A DNA stretch of 64,000 nucleotides, from contig OX336343.1 of NCBI GenBank assembly GCA_946902875.1, positions 16,167,596 to 16,231,595 of the forward strand, given 5' to 3'. The notes under the pieces are model-generated. The model was not told the origin of the DNA. It saw only the letters and a program-made list of their open reading frames with translations, and searched no databases. The DNA comes from Nematopogon swammerdamellus. Its lineage: Eukaryota > Arthropoda > Insecta > Lepidoptera > Adelidae. This document shows positions 35,013 to 46,433 of the stretch, piece by piece. Each line of letters starts with the position of its first letter. Within the stretch, counting starts at the first letter, position 1. Position numbers and translations under genes: made by a program.

Positions 35013-35169
35013 TTTTGGTTTTTTTTTTGCTTTTTTTTCTTTTTAAAGCAATGTTACGGTGTTTAAATTGTTTTAGGGTGTTTAGTTTTTTCTATAACCA
35101 CCTAAGAATTATTTTCGGAATTACAAACTTGTAACAAAAACGATATGCACCGCCTCAAAATTAGGTTAT

Positions 35170-35222
35170 GGTTAATATATAGAAGATGCGTCGCTACGCG
35201 ACGCATCTTCTATATATTAACC
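35170..35222. repeat. Perfect 25-bp inverted repeat with 3-base loop
   Basis: Arms 35170-35194 (ggttaatatatagaagatgc, gtcgc) and 35198-35222 are exact reverse complements around TAC. It sits in a repeat whose other copy (about 34050-34085) has only one arm-like half. It would form a strong cruciform or RNA hairpin. Confidence 0.8.
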
Positions 35223-35319
35223 CTGGTTATTTTTTTTTTAAACCACCAAAACATCATTTATTTATCACTTCAAGGAGTGGTTCCGCAGGATCGCAGGAAC
35301 AGCAGGCACGACAATGGCT

Positions 35320-35560
35320 TTCAGGTGGCGCACTGGGATGAAGGCGGGGCGGACGGAGCAGCCGGCTGTAGCCGGCCGCTCCGTCGTCCGCGACGGGGCG
35401 AGGCGGGGCGAGCGACCGGGAGCCGGAGCCGCGCGCTCGCGGCACCTCGCGGGCCGGCTCGACCGCGCCAGTCATTCGCCGCCGTATCCGCCGCGCGCCG
35501 CCCGTCACTCAGCCCAGTCAGTCAGTCATGTCATGACTTCATGACCGCCGCGACGATCGC
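35320..35560. other. GC/CpG-rich island between NPL4 and DESI1
   Basis: About 240 bp of very high G+C in AT-rich DNA (cggggcgaggcggggcgagc; gccggctgtagccggccgct), ending with 'cccagtcagtcagtcatgtc', which contains TCAGT initiator-like words. It is possibly a promoter or unspliced leader exon. Open frames on both strands reflect composition only. Its left flank (35281-35325) is inverted at 34845-34890, so part is repeat. Confidence 0.3.
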
Positions 35561-36045
35561 GCTGAGTCCTCTAATTTTTTTGATATTTTCCAAGCGTAGG
35601 TAGCAACTTATGGATGAAATTATACAATAAACAAAAAACGAAAGCAAATCACCAATGCACACATAGGTAGGTACTCGTAAATCGTGTGTAAGTCAATACA
35701 TACACCAAAACGACAATCTCTTCTTTTTATTTAATAGTGGCAACAAAACGACAATCTCAACGAGAGCTCATGAGGTGTCGTTGGAATTATCGAAAATTGT
35801 CGTTTGCTCATTGGTCAAATTCAAATGTTCGTTCTTTGACATTTGAACCTAAGAGTAGGGTTACGACACGACAATGACAATGCCATTTTTTTATTATGTA
35901 GTTCTAAAAACGATATATCGAAACGATGTCAATTAGAGTAGGTTACGACACGACAAATGGCACGATGCATCGTTTTTACAACTCCGAGTAGACCTCCTGA
36001 GTGGTGCGCTGCCATCGTTTCATTGTTGCCAGTGTTGTGGATGTC

Positions 36046-36178
36046 CCCGTTTTATTTGATGTTTCATTATCGAACAGTTCAGTTCGTATGTTGCTTTGTG
36101 CAAACAATATTGATACTGATTTATTGATATTCATAATAGAGGAACGGTTCGAGAGTGTAATATCAAATAAAACGGCGG
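36046..36178. repeat. Imperfect palindrome, about 38-bp arms
   Basis: CCGTTTTATTTGAT at 36047 is inverted at about 36163-36176, and similarity continues through 'tcgaac.gttc'. As a result both strands translate to near-identical peptides (VLFDVSLSN / VLFDITLSN), an artefact of symmetry. MITE-like. Confidence 0.55.
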
Positions 36179-36659
36179 CATTCACGATTGCACCGGAACT
36201 TTACTACTACTGCGGTGTTGTCACGGCGCGCGGCGCGGCGCCAGGGCGATGACGGTGCCGCGCCGCCGCGCCGTGGTGATGTGGCCGGGCCCTAAGTCAA
36301 GATATTTTACATAATATGTGGTTGACTATTTAGAATAGCTATTTTGCTACAATTATCAGCCAGAAGACGTCTACTGCTGAACCTCCTCCATAGATTTTAT
36401 TACTTGTTATCAAAACTATGCATGCGAGTATATTATGCTAAAAATAACTAAAAACCAAATATTGGTATAAACAAATATCTTATTCGTAAATAGTGAAATA
36501 AATAGAGGATACAATTTCAATGTAAAAAATGTGTATGTACTCAAAAATAATTGTGTTTATTCAAATCCTGGTTTACAATAAGTATGATCACTTGATTTCG
36601 CTGTGATTTCAGTTGTACACGTATTATATAGTCGTGATCAATAGGCCACACCCCAGGCA

Positions 36660-37190
36660 TATTGTTTTAGATGGTTTTTTTTTTCTTTTTTTCTTGTGAA
36701 TATCTGGCTCTCCAAGCAGTTATTTCGTGTTTTTCCTTGTTTTTCTAGTACATCCAGAAACCATTCGTAGGTCGGTATTTCTTTTCTCACCGAGTACAAT
36801 TTATGAACTTTTCTTCAGATGACCCCACGGTCAAATGAATCAACATGAATAAAACCATTTTTATTTGTCTGCCATATTATACCAGCTGTTGTAACTTTTG
36901 TACGTGTTTCTTCTGCAGCGTTCTTTTCCTTAAAAATTTTGGAAATGACCCCTTTGCTTACACCTGAAAATTCAATGAATCACAAAACATCAAATTAAAA
37001 TGTATCTGTTATGTGGGAAAAATTTGGTTTACAACTGACAACACTAAACTGTAGCAGTTTATATTCTTTTGTAAATCTGATGAAATGGAATTATCGGCGC
37101 TTGTTGTCGAGGATCCTCTTCAAAAACTATTTTACTTTTAGGATTATTTTCCGAGCATCACTGTGAATAGCTTTCGGCATGATAAAATGC
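36660..37190 (-). pseudogene. Degraded N-terminal part of a DDE transposase-like gene
   Basis: From 37182 the minus strand reads MPKAIHSDARKIILKV, stop, then FFEEDPRQQAPIIPF; about 37010-36965 looks like an intron remnant ending attttcag. Then it reads VSKGVISKIFKEKNAAEET, GFIHVDSFDRGVI, RRKVHKLYSVRKEIPTYEW. The layout (HTH, then 'FDR.VIRR.IHEFY..RKEIPT') recalls IS630/Tc1-related transposon proteins annotated in arthropods. Frame breaks and absence of the catalytic half show it is dead. Family assignment is tentative. Confidence 0.45.
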
Positions 37191-37877
37191 TATAAAGAGA
37201 CAGAAAACTCGAACTGAACACGCTTTGACACATATGACAGCCGAATGACACTTCTGTTAGTTCCTGATCTGCCACTTCACAGATAACTTGGTAGGTCTGT
37301 ATATCAATAATATTTTGGGAAAAGTTGTTTTTGTGTTGTTAACCCTGAATTTTAACAAATATATAATACATACAGTTGAAAATATATACAGAAAAGAAAA
37401 TTTAAGAATGCCAGAAGGACCTGGCATCCAAGCCAAAAATAAATAAAAAAAAAATCAATCAAATTCAAATTTTTGTGCAAGTCAGCTGACGCCGTCACTG
37501 TCAATTCCTCCAACAGTTATCGACCACATCAAAAATAATATTTTTCAAAAGTTGACCCAAGTGCAAGATAGAAAAATCATGACATCAAGCCTGTAAAATT
37601 GTAGTGTCTTCAACGTCACAAGTTGCTTCGAAGTGTTCCATCATTGGGACTATACTCACTCGCACGCAGCTGCAGTTGTAAGTTCGAATAAATACCTAGG
37701 TTAGGATAGGATATTGTTTTACACACACATAGAATTAGTTTAGTTTATCCCTTTTTTTCTATATCTCTTTTTCACTAGCGTGGTCGATAGTCCAGCGTTC
37801 TGAGTGGCATGGCGATCAGTGGCGTACCTAGGTAACCAAGGGCCCCGGTGCAAAAAAAATTTGGGGCCCTATCTGAT

Positions 37878-38022
37878 GCCGGCACTTCACTTGGCTTAGC
37901 GTATTCGTGTTTGTTGCAAACATTTTAGTTTTATCTCGCTCTAAACAAGCCATTAAAGGGAGACGAAACGGAATTTTTTGCCCAATACACGAATACGCTA
38001 AGCCAAGTGAAGTGCCGGCATA
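37878..38022. mobile_element. Nested MITE with about 34-bp perfect TIRs
   Basis: 'tgccggcacttcacttggct' + 'tagcgtattcgtgt' at the left is exactly inverted at the right end (acacgaatacgctaagccaa...ggca). It is nested in the 2.5-kb hAT-like element, so it is younger or was carried along. Confidence 0.75.
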
Positions 38023-38109
38023 ATGGTTAGGTTTAAAATATAAAACGAGTAAAAAAAATATTGCTTACGATTTTTTTTTAAATTGTGAAGTAATTATTTT
38101 ATCTGTAAG

Positions 38110-38305
38110 ACAAATGTTAGCCTGTAGACGTCCGCTGCTGGAAATATGCTTCTACAATTTTTTATTTAAAAAATAAGTAAACAAAATCTAATTTTTTTAC
38201 TAGTTTTTAAAATAAAAAAATGGTAGAGGCATATTTCCAGCAGTTAACCTCTACTAACTAAAAGACATATTTTACATATTAGTGAGAATACAGGCTAACA
38301 TTATG
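38110..38305. mobile_element. Nested foldback repeat
   Basis: 'gttagcctgta' and 'ctgctggaaatatgc' on the left are inverted as 'gcatatttccagcag' and 'tacaggctaac' on the right. The word 'agacgtccgctgctgg' is shared with other lepidopteran repeats (see 36366). Confidence 0.6.
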
Positions 38306-38562
38306 ATAAGATAAAAAAAACTTGTTACGACTGTACACGCCGACCAGATACGTCACGTCATGCCGAGTATACGAATATGAGGCTATTGTGTGAATGTGTT
38401 AGTCTTGGGCCGCAATTCGATACAAATCAAACTTATTTAAAAATTTTGCCATTAATTGTAAAAACACCATTTCCATTGAAAATCCAATGAAATTTTCTTC
38501 CAAATTATATAACATACTCGGTGGAAATATGAAAGGAATGTACCTACCGAAAATTTTTAGGA

Positions 38563-38768
38563 AAACCGACTTGAAAAATGTATGAAATAAAAAAAAATCT
38601 AACCCTAGAGTTGAAGGCGATGCAAAAGAAGGCTACACAAAATCACAAAAGGGTATCATCCACTCATGTTTTCCTTCATCCATCATTTCTGCTTGCTTTA
38701 GCACCGCCTTCAACTCTAGGTTTCGATTTTTTTTTTTATTTAATACATTTTTCAAGTCGGTTTTTATA
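38563..38768. mobile_element. Nested MITE with about 58-bp TIRs
   Basis: 'aaaaccgacttgaaaaatgt', 'atgaaataaaaaaaaatct' and 'ccctagagttgaaggcg' on the left are inverted at 38700-38766. A third half-copy lies at 39038-39100. No ORF. Confidence 0.7.
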
Positions 38769-40304
38769 TTTTTTATAAATAGTTTTTTGTTTCACAGTTT
38801 TTTTTCCTAATTTTTTGCTATTGGTGTAGTGTACTCGGCGGAATCGCGAGGCCGAAGGCCGAGCGATTCCGCCTCGCTTTTATTTCATTCTTTTTAGTAA
38901 TATTACATAAAAGAGAATAATCGAAATCATTTAATCGAAATCGGTTGAAGTGGTACAGAATTATTCGCCATGTGTCAAACTGCAAAGTTTTGAGCGTGTG
39001 TATTGAAGGTTGCAGTATAATGCAACCTTATTAGCATTGTCTTCAACTCTAGGGTTGGATTTTTTTTTATTTCATACATTTTTGAAGGCGGTTTTTATAT
39101 TTTTTTAAATAGTTTTTTATTTCACTTTTTTTAGTAATTGTTTGCTATATGTACTCGGCGAAATGTTCCGCCTCGCTTTCCAATCCGATCTTGACCAAAT
39201 TAAAATGGGACCACCTCAGGGTTATCCCCTTTCAAACAAAGCAAGAATTTTCGAAATCGGCCCACAATTGACGGAGTAATCGCGTAACAAACATCCAAAA
39301 AAAATAAAACATACCGTTGAATTGAGAATCTGCTAGGTCTAAAGTAAATTGCTCGTGAAGACAAATGCAACGAGTCCAAACACGATGGGTTTATCATGTG
39401 TAGTTTAGGAGTTCCTATAACCCCCTTCCGTCTCCATCATCAGACCAGCTCGATGGTACTCGTATCATAAAATATTAAGCGCATCTGGCCCGTCGGAAAA
39501 TATTTCAAATTTAGAATACTTATTCTTGAAAAAAGGGTCCGAATATGAATCACAATATCGATTCATGTATTTCAATACAATGACAGAGAAAATTTCAAAA
39601 TATTAGGTATCTAGTAATTTTTAGTTCTAGTTTTTTTTTGGAAGTCGGTTTTATATTTTTTAAAACTGTTTTTATTTCATTATTTTTAGTAATATTACAT
39701 AAAAAAGAATAATCGAAATCGGTTGAAGTGGTACAGAATTATTCCCCATGTGTCAAACTGCAAATTGCTGAAAAAGTCCACATCGTAAAAGTTTTACTAA
39801 AGGTAACCACACACCATAGTAATTTTATCAAACTGCAAATTGCTGAAAACGTCCACAACAAAAGTTTTGCTGAAGGTAACCACACACCATAGTATTTTGT
39901 TGATTTTTCAAAGACCGCGGAATCAATTTCGATAAAATTTAAATGGGACCACCTCTGAAGTATGACCTACCAAACAAAAAAAGAATTTTCAAAATCGGCC
40001 CACAATTGAAGGAGTAATCGCGTAACAAACATAAAAATAAACATTCAGTTGAAGTGAGAACCTCCTCCTTATTTGAAGTCGGTTGAAAATAATAAATCCA
40101 GGTAAAATTTTAGGAGGAGATTTTTTGAAGAATTATTCCAAGTTTTCATGTTTAGTCTCTAGCTAGGGAGTAGCCACATACGACCAGTAGCCACATACTA
40201 CCACATAGCGCCTCGGGGTAGCATTGCTCAGGGGGCCGATGGCCCCCTGAGCTTGGGGGCCCCGGTGCACTGCACTGCCTAGCCCTATGATAGGCACGCC
40301 ACTG

Positions 40305-41159
40305 ATGGCGATCATCATGATGATGAGTGGCGTCATAGACAGTGTGACAGGGTTCTACATGAATATTTTCACATTTACCGCCTACTCGTAAGCGTTTTAT
40401 GGTGTCTATGTTCTTATGAAATTATTTTTTTTTGTTTGGGTTTTATTTTTAAGTGAAAGATCCCCACAAGTCTCCCGAATGATTTAATCTTTTGATTGTA
40501 TTGCTTTTTACATATAAAATTTAATAAAAAAACATTTAATGATTATATTTTAACCTAGGCTGATGATGATGATGATGATGATGATGATATTGATTTTAAC
40601 CTTATAGCTTCCCAATGATTATATATACTTACACCCTTGGCTTCCATGCCGCATTCAAACCAAAAACTCTAAAAAAATTCAGCGATTGTTGGCTCTGCTT
40701 CCAATTATTTGTATCACCGAATAGATAGTATCTACACTATACATCTGTGACGAGACAAGTGATTATACTACGTCTAAACATTCACATTGGTCGAGTTGAG
40801 TCAGGTATAAATTAATAACTGGCGGACCTAACAACGGGATCCACTTGAATGCCAGACTGCATTAAATTATTTATCTATTAATTAAATAATTACTTATCTC
40901 TGGTAAGACAAGGTTTTTTTTATGTGCCACATAAGCCTAGACTTTTAATGTTATTGTTAAACATTTCGGGTACAGTGTTAGCGTTGTTCAATTTGATTTT
41001 TTTATTATGTACAAACTTGTACTTTACAAAGTGTTTCACTGGTCTAAAAATGGGTAGATACTTATTCATGAACTGACACCAATTAATGAAAATACAAGTT
41101 TTTGCTCTGTGATAAAACTAATTAAAACTGAAATTTGAAATGATTTTAAATGATTTATT
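40305..41159. other. Intergenic spacer
   Basis: AT-rich and no gene recognised. A (GAT)n microsatellite at 40560-40588 may be the tail of a lost RTE element. Confidence 0.4.
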
Positions 41160-41374
41160 ATAAAAACATGAAAAGCGGTTCAAATATACATTAGCTCTTA
41201 CACTAGGAAGGTGTGGATCTAAGCTTGCGATGGCTTCACCGAACATATCCGGGCCCATCGGCAGTAGAGGAGGGTATTAATCGAGGCCGGGACTAGCGAG
41301 TGGCCACTCTAAATTTCCCGCGCATGCTTCACGTTTCGGCTCGCTTCAAACCCTTGTCAGCTAGTCTGCGTTGA

Positions 41375-41860
41375 CTAGGACGCGGGGAAACCACCAGTCC
41401 CGCTCTCGACCTCCCTCTCTCTACCTATCCATATTCTGTAGGATGTCTCCAGTGACGTTTTCAAAGCTCTCTCCATATATGAGCTTAGCGTCGATCTTGG
41501 GAGCCCTAGATTCTTGAAGAGACTGTAGAGTGACTTCGCTGGTAGTCCTCTTGCTCCGACTTCCACAGCGAAGAGATCAGTGTTGAATCCGTTTCTCACA
41601 ATCCGGTCTACTAAGTTGCAGTACTTGTTAAGTTTGATGTTGTGGTCCTTCGGTATGTTACTTTCCCATGGAACTGTAAGTTCAACAAGTACTACATGCT
41701 TTGTCGCTTTTGAGAATATGAGTATATCCGGTCTTAATGCTGTGGTACAGATTTCCGAAGGCATTTGGTAATGCTTCTCATGTGTGTCCATCAACAATTC
41801 CCAATCCTTTGCTGCTCCCAAAATTGAAGAAGGTTTAGTCCTAGTAATCTTTGGGCAGCT
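41375..41860 (-). pseudogene. RLE-LINE ORF, part 3: restriction-like endonuclease
   Basis: The reading frame, shifted by one base, continues KPSSILGAAKDWELLMD and contains the nuclease signature RPDILIFSKATKHVVLVELT followed by VPWE. The RPD, distal Glu and KLNKYCNLV positions are the PD-(D/E)xK core. The motif residues themselves are intact. Confidence 0.8.
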
Positions 41861-43295
41861 TATTGGCTCCAGGTTTCACAAAGTTGACCTTCTGGAAGCC
41901 GCTACTGGTTTGCCCTTTCCTGGTCCGTGCAATTGACAGGTTGATGGCCTCTCTGATGATTTGGAGGACTTTATCATGACGGTAGGAATACTGGCCTCGC
42001 TCAAGTAGTATTTTGCATCCGCATAACAAATGTTTGGCCGTGCCTACGAACTCCTTACATGACGGGCATAGTCTATTTGTAGATTTCCCCCATCTAACTA
42101 GGTTACTCGGGTCGGGGAGAGTAAGCTGGAATGCATTTAAGTAGAACTTAAGCAGCTCAGGGGACCAGTTGTATATTATGGATTTCCACTTCAATGCAGG
42201 AGGGATGCAGAAGTCACCCACTGTTAGCCAATCATTCTGCATTTCTAGGTTTAAGGCGTGAAGTTTGAAGCCTTGTTCCATGTCCTCCTGAGCAAAACCT
42301 TTCAGTATGTCTTTATCAGACTTTGCTGTTTCTATGCCCAATCCAGATCTATTGGTGCGTGTACCAACTTGGAATGATTTGTAGAAGTCGAGTCTCGATT
42401 CCAGTTCATCTGATAGTGATGTGTTGGGTAAGGCTTGAATAGCGCTATCATTGGAGTCTTTGAGTATACATCGTTTGGCTATTCTCGCCTTTTGATAAAA
42501 TATCGACGGTTTCTTAATGTTCAGTCCAAAGTTATTGTGAGATCTGTATAGCGTTGACGAGTCAGCCGGGTGAGCCAGTCCAAACCATGATTTCAGGAAT
42601 CTGGTCACATACGAGTCTAATTTAGTCAGGTTTTGCTTTGTGAAGTCGTAGACGAGAAATGGCCATGAAAGTTTTGATGTCAGGTAGTTATCGTAAATCC
42701 ATGCCTTTTGTGTACCCAGGAGGGGAAGATTGTCAGTTTGGCGGAGGCTCTCTTCGAAAAGTTGGACAATATCATCAGTAGGATGCTCCTTTCCTCTGCT
42801 GGTGATCCTTTTGCCCAAGAATTTAAAAGTAGCTTCATCAGCCACGGTTGCGATTGGTTTTCGGGCTACTGTCAGACCTGGATTGCTCGAGGTAAACTTT
42901 GAACCTTTCCTGGTTAAGCTCAGACAGTAGCACTTCGCTGGTTTTATCTTCATCCCTTTGGTCCATTCACAATAGTCATCCACCACCTTAAGAAGCGCCT
43001 GATTTTGTTTTGGACTGCGGGTTAACAGCGTAATATCATCCGCAAATGCCAGGATGGCCGCCATATATGTGTCTCCATATTTGAACCTGTATCCCCATTT
43101 GTTTTCTTTTACGACAAGCGTATCAATTAGAATGTTGATAACAATGTTAAATGTGACAGGAGAGAGGCAGCAACCCTGGAAAAGTCCTATGCCGTAACGA
43201 ATTTCCGGTGTCTTCTCCGTTTCGCCTTTTACTTGTATTACAAAGGAAAGTTTTTTGTAGTAGGAGGCAATTATATTACAGATCAGAGGTGGCAC
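41841..43295 (-). pseudogene. RLE-LINE ORF, part 2: RT catalytic core, thumb, CCHC knuckle
   Basis: It continues the frame of part 1 after the TAG. It has GLFQGCCLSPVTFNIVIN and LAFADDITLLTRS (catalytic FADD), then a long C-terminal region with LCPSCKEFVGTAKHLLCGC, the zinc knuckle typical of RLE elements, and RHDKVLQII. It stops after NKLPKDY; a one-base frameshift near 41850 separates it from the endonuclease. Confidence 0.8.
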
Positions 43296-43301
43296 ATTAT
43301 A

Positions 43302-44318
43302 CTACTCTAGCGCCTTTAATAGTAACTCATGGCGCACCGAACCGAAGGCGTTTTCAAAGTCTAACCACGTGGCAGTTAATTGTCTCTCATTCTTTCCACC
43401 TTTCTGGTACTTCTTCGGTAAATAGTCGTTGGTACACATGTGTTTGAGTAGTCTGGCCTGTAAAATGGAGAAGAATATTTTCGAAATTGTGTTCGTAAGG
43501 GCTATAGGTCTAATATCCTTGGGATCAGTAACTTCTTCCTTTTTTGGTAGAAGAACAAACACGGCTTTACCAAGACAGTCTGGCACTTCTCTGTTCGTCC
43601 AAATTCTTTTGTAGATGTTCAACATGTGTTTCCGCACTGATGGACATTTTTTGTATATGATGTATGGTATGCCATCGGGTCCCGGGGCGGAACTATTTGG
43701 TTTCCTTTTTATGTGGTATTCCAGCTCTTCCATCGTCGGTGAATCAGTATCAAATGCTAGAGCAGGTTCTTTGGGTTTTGGAGCTGGTGGATCCCTGTAA
43801 GTTATATCTGCCTCCGGGGTGGTATATGTGGATTTAAAGTAGTTGAACATCTCGTCCGTACTTAACCTAATTGTACCCTGCTGTTCCTTAAAAGCTTTTT
43901 TGGCGAAATAAAAGGGGTTCTTCTCGAAAGCTGCTATATTCTGAGCCTTTCGAAATTCATTGCCAGCAACCGTAATTTGCTCAGATACTTTCTGGATGAG
44001 TTTTAGGATAGATCTCATCGCTCTGGCTAATTGGTGGCATAGATTTCTGTCTCCTGAGGCTTTAGCCTTCCTTAGCTGCTTTATCAACTCTCTCTTCCTT
44101 CTCCTAAGCTTTGCTTTGAAAGTGTTTTCTCTTTCCATTGGGTTGTGGTGATAGCGAACAGGGTACAATTCGGAGAAGTAATTGTAAATTGTTCCCTGGA
44201 AGTCATACAGCTGATCTTCGGGACTCTGCCTGCAGCCTGGGAGGTCAAGTCTTTCGGCTAGGCATCGATCATGTTGCTTCCAAGTGGTCTCGGATATTGA
44301 TATATATACATCAGTCAC
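43302..44318 (-). pseudogene. RLE-LINE ORF, part 1: linker and RT N-terminal motifs
   Basis: It contains a basic linker (KAKLRRRKRELIKQLRKAKA), NSSAPGPDGIPYIIYKK, KAVFVLLPKKEEVTDPKDIR then PIALTNTISKIF, and WLDFENAFGSVRHELL, the first catalytic Asp region. Between 'PKKYQKGG' and 'WLDFENAFG' the spacing is short compared with R2/R4-type enzymes, suggesting an in-frame internal deletion of about 25-30 codons. It ends at an isolated TAG (43302-43304), after which the same frame continues. Confidence 0.75.
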
Positions 44319-44375
44319 GCAAGAGCCGTACTTCAGTAGGCCTTCATGTGTAAGGCTTTTGCGCTCATCTAACTA

Positions 44376-46327
44376 CTATCCTTATAATTTTAAAAATACA
44401 ATATGATAATACAAGTTAAGACAAATAAATAAATATAAAATAAACAAATAAAAAACTCAAATAAAACTTATTAAAAATTCACTTATCGTACATACAGAAG
44501 TATATAGCTAAACATTTTAAACAGTGAAAATGTGCTAAGTTTCAGGTAAGTAGGGTATTTTTTTTCACATTACTTACAAACTTGGCTCGATGGAGGTAAA
44601 TTAATCATTCTTATATACCTTCAGGTCTTTTTATAAGAAAGGTACGAGGGTTTGTATTCTTGTATTAAAACAATATAAATTACAGCAAAATATGTGTTGA
44701 CGTTCAAATCTGTTGCAGACAGAGAATATAAATACTACCAAAAATTAAAATCTATAAATAAAAAGCTGACCATGCTGAGCATACCTACACTTGATGCAGG
44801 TAGGAGAAGGCGCGGTGTGTGCAGACAGGAGGCGGTGCTGCGTATGAATCCCCGGCACAATACAACTTGTGCTACAGCCTACAGCTGACATGTTATGTTG
44901 GTCGGTGTATAAATAGAGTTGGTGTCGCGATTCCACGCACACGACTATTTTCATCAGACAGTTCCCGTCTCCAGGTGATGTCGCGGTGCCATCTGTGTGC
45001 GATATTTTCTTTTCAATTATAGGTAAAGTTTTTGTGATCGTGCAAAAATAAACATTATGTTTGTGCAAAGTGTATGCAAAATACAGAAATGAATCAGTGA
45101 TATGTAAACAAAAATGTGACAGTATGTTATCAATAAAAAAACAGATAGCATTTCATGAATAATTTTTTTTTAAACATTATGGATATATTATAAAAAATGT
45201 TTTTCTAAGTGTTATTCATCAGTATTAAATATAAATGTTATGATAAGTTTTTTTTATAAAATCTACAAAATTTCATACCGAGATAACAGACAAAAATAAG
45301 ATTGTAACATTTGAATAAAATGAAATGATAATTCTTTTTCACACCAAATTTTTGCTCATCTCTAAAAGTAGGATTTATTTTGTTTTTTTTATACAATAAA
45401 AAGCTGACACATGCGTGACGCGTGTTCGTAAGAAATCTATATAAAACTTTTTGTGGAAATTTATTAAAATATCGAAATTGTTGGCTTTAATTGTGACTTG
45501 TCGAGAGTCCCAGGGAGATAATTAACCGTGTGTGAGAATTTCTCTGAGTTCCAAGATATTTCTGTTGTGGAACAGCATGCAGTCCACAGTAGCATAGAAG
45601 ATGAGTTGAGTTGAGACATTACCAACATAAGATATTTCCATCTCCGACAATCCCATTCTTCAATGGTGTTGGTTGAGGTTGCAGTGGCCCATCAATCAAG
45701 CTTTTATGGGTACCCTACGTCGGTACCAGCCTAGTCTTAGTACTCCAGATGGATATTTTTTCCAATAATTTTAGTTTTTAAATTAAAATTGACATGGTGT
45801 CATTGTTTTTTTTTATTTTGAATAAATTGCTTTGGAAAATGTACCTATATTCATTCATCCTTTTATCAGTGTTAAAAGTTTATTCTTCCCACAAAAACCA
45901 ATGAAAATCAAACAAAAACAAAACACCAATGATGGCTACACTGCATCACCTGCTACACACCTGACGTCGGTCAGTCACACCTTGTTCCTGCCGGAACTAT
46001 AGGCGCCGTGTCAGCCGTGTGCTCTTTGAAATGAAATGAAATATATTTATTAGTGGGCAGGTAAAATGTAGGCAACATTATGAAACAAAACTTCTTCATC
46101 ATCGTCATCTAGAAAACTAAAACTAAGAAATAAAAACAAAATTAAATAAACAAAACATGTGGTGTACTAGTTAAACTTACAAAAATTATACAAAATAAAG
46201 CTTTACATAAAAATGAAATAATAGTCTAAAATCTGGACACATCTGGTCCACAAAGGTCTGGGCACAAACTCGACCTCCATGTTTTAAATATTATTAAAAT
46301 ATATATTACTTTGATATTTGTTTACAG
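44376..46327. other. Upstream region of DESI1, with possible promoter words
   Basis: AT-rich. TATAAATAG stands at 44908-44916, with TCAGAC at 44954. A second candidate start is TCAGTC at 45971-45976, next to cacacc. A consensus-like donor CAG|GTAAGT occurs at 44545/44546. Any of these could belong to a DESI1 leader exon, but none is proven. 46027-46290 is a LINE 3' remnant (antisense tail aaatgaaatgaaatatattt). Confidence 0.3.
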
Positions 46328-46345
46328 GTAAAGGGGTGTGTGAGT

Positions 46346-46433
46346 ATGGAGTCGGAAGCGGCTGTGCCGGTAGAACTTTACATCTACGACCTCACGCTGG
46401 GTATGGCTCGTATGTTCTCACCTGTGTTCTTGG
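46346..46433 (+). CDS. DESI1: DESI1 homologue, first coding exon (residues 1-30)
   Basis: PPPDE-family desumoylating isopeptidase, a cytosolic/nuclear thiol protease reported to remove SUMO from selected substrates. The exon reads MESEAAVPVELYIYDLTLGM, then ARMFSPVFL, matching '[20 protein letters not shown]' of human DESI1. ATG context is AGTATGG (A at -3). An acceptor-like tttgtttacag ends at 46327, so a non-coding leader exon probably lies upstream. Donor TTGG|GTACGA; Gly30 is split G|GT with the next exon. Confidence 0.9.

Larger units (their letters stand above)
37817..40304. mobile_element. hAT-like non-autonomous element, 2.49 kb, with 8-bp target duplication
   Basis: The ends are CAGTGGCGTACCTA and, inverted, CAGTGGCGTGCCTA. 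The octamer ATGGCGAT flanks it exactly at 37809-37816 and 40305-40312. Inside are 'gccccggtgca' subterminal blocks at both ends and several nested foldback units, but no transposase ORF. It lies between NPL4 and DESI1. Confidence 0.88.
41160..44375 (-). mobile_element. LINE with restriction-like endonuclease (R2/R4/NeSL/Utopia-type), degraded
   Basis: Three consecutive minus-strand open stretches form one element: linker and RT N-terminus (44318-43302), RT palm to zinc knuckle (43301-41841) and endonuclease (about 41860-41375). The C-terminal nuclease instead of an N-terminal AP endonuclease places it in the early-branching, often site-specific LINE group. The 3' UTR runs to about 41160. The upstream frame closes at a TAG near 44375, so the N-terminus (zinc fingers/myb) is missing. 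Clade unresolved. Confidence 0.8.

Noticed and set aside
36001..36252. Overlapping ORFs on both strands with similar peptides
   Set aside because: The similarity comes from an imperfect DNA palindrome, so it is not evidence of coding.
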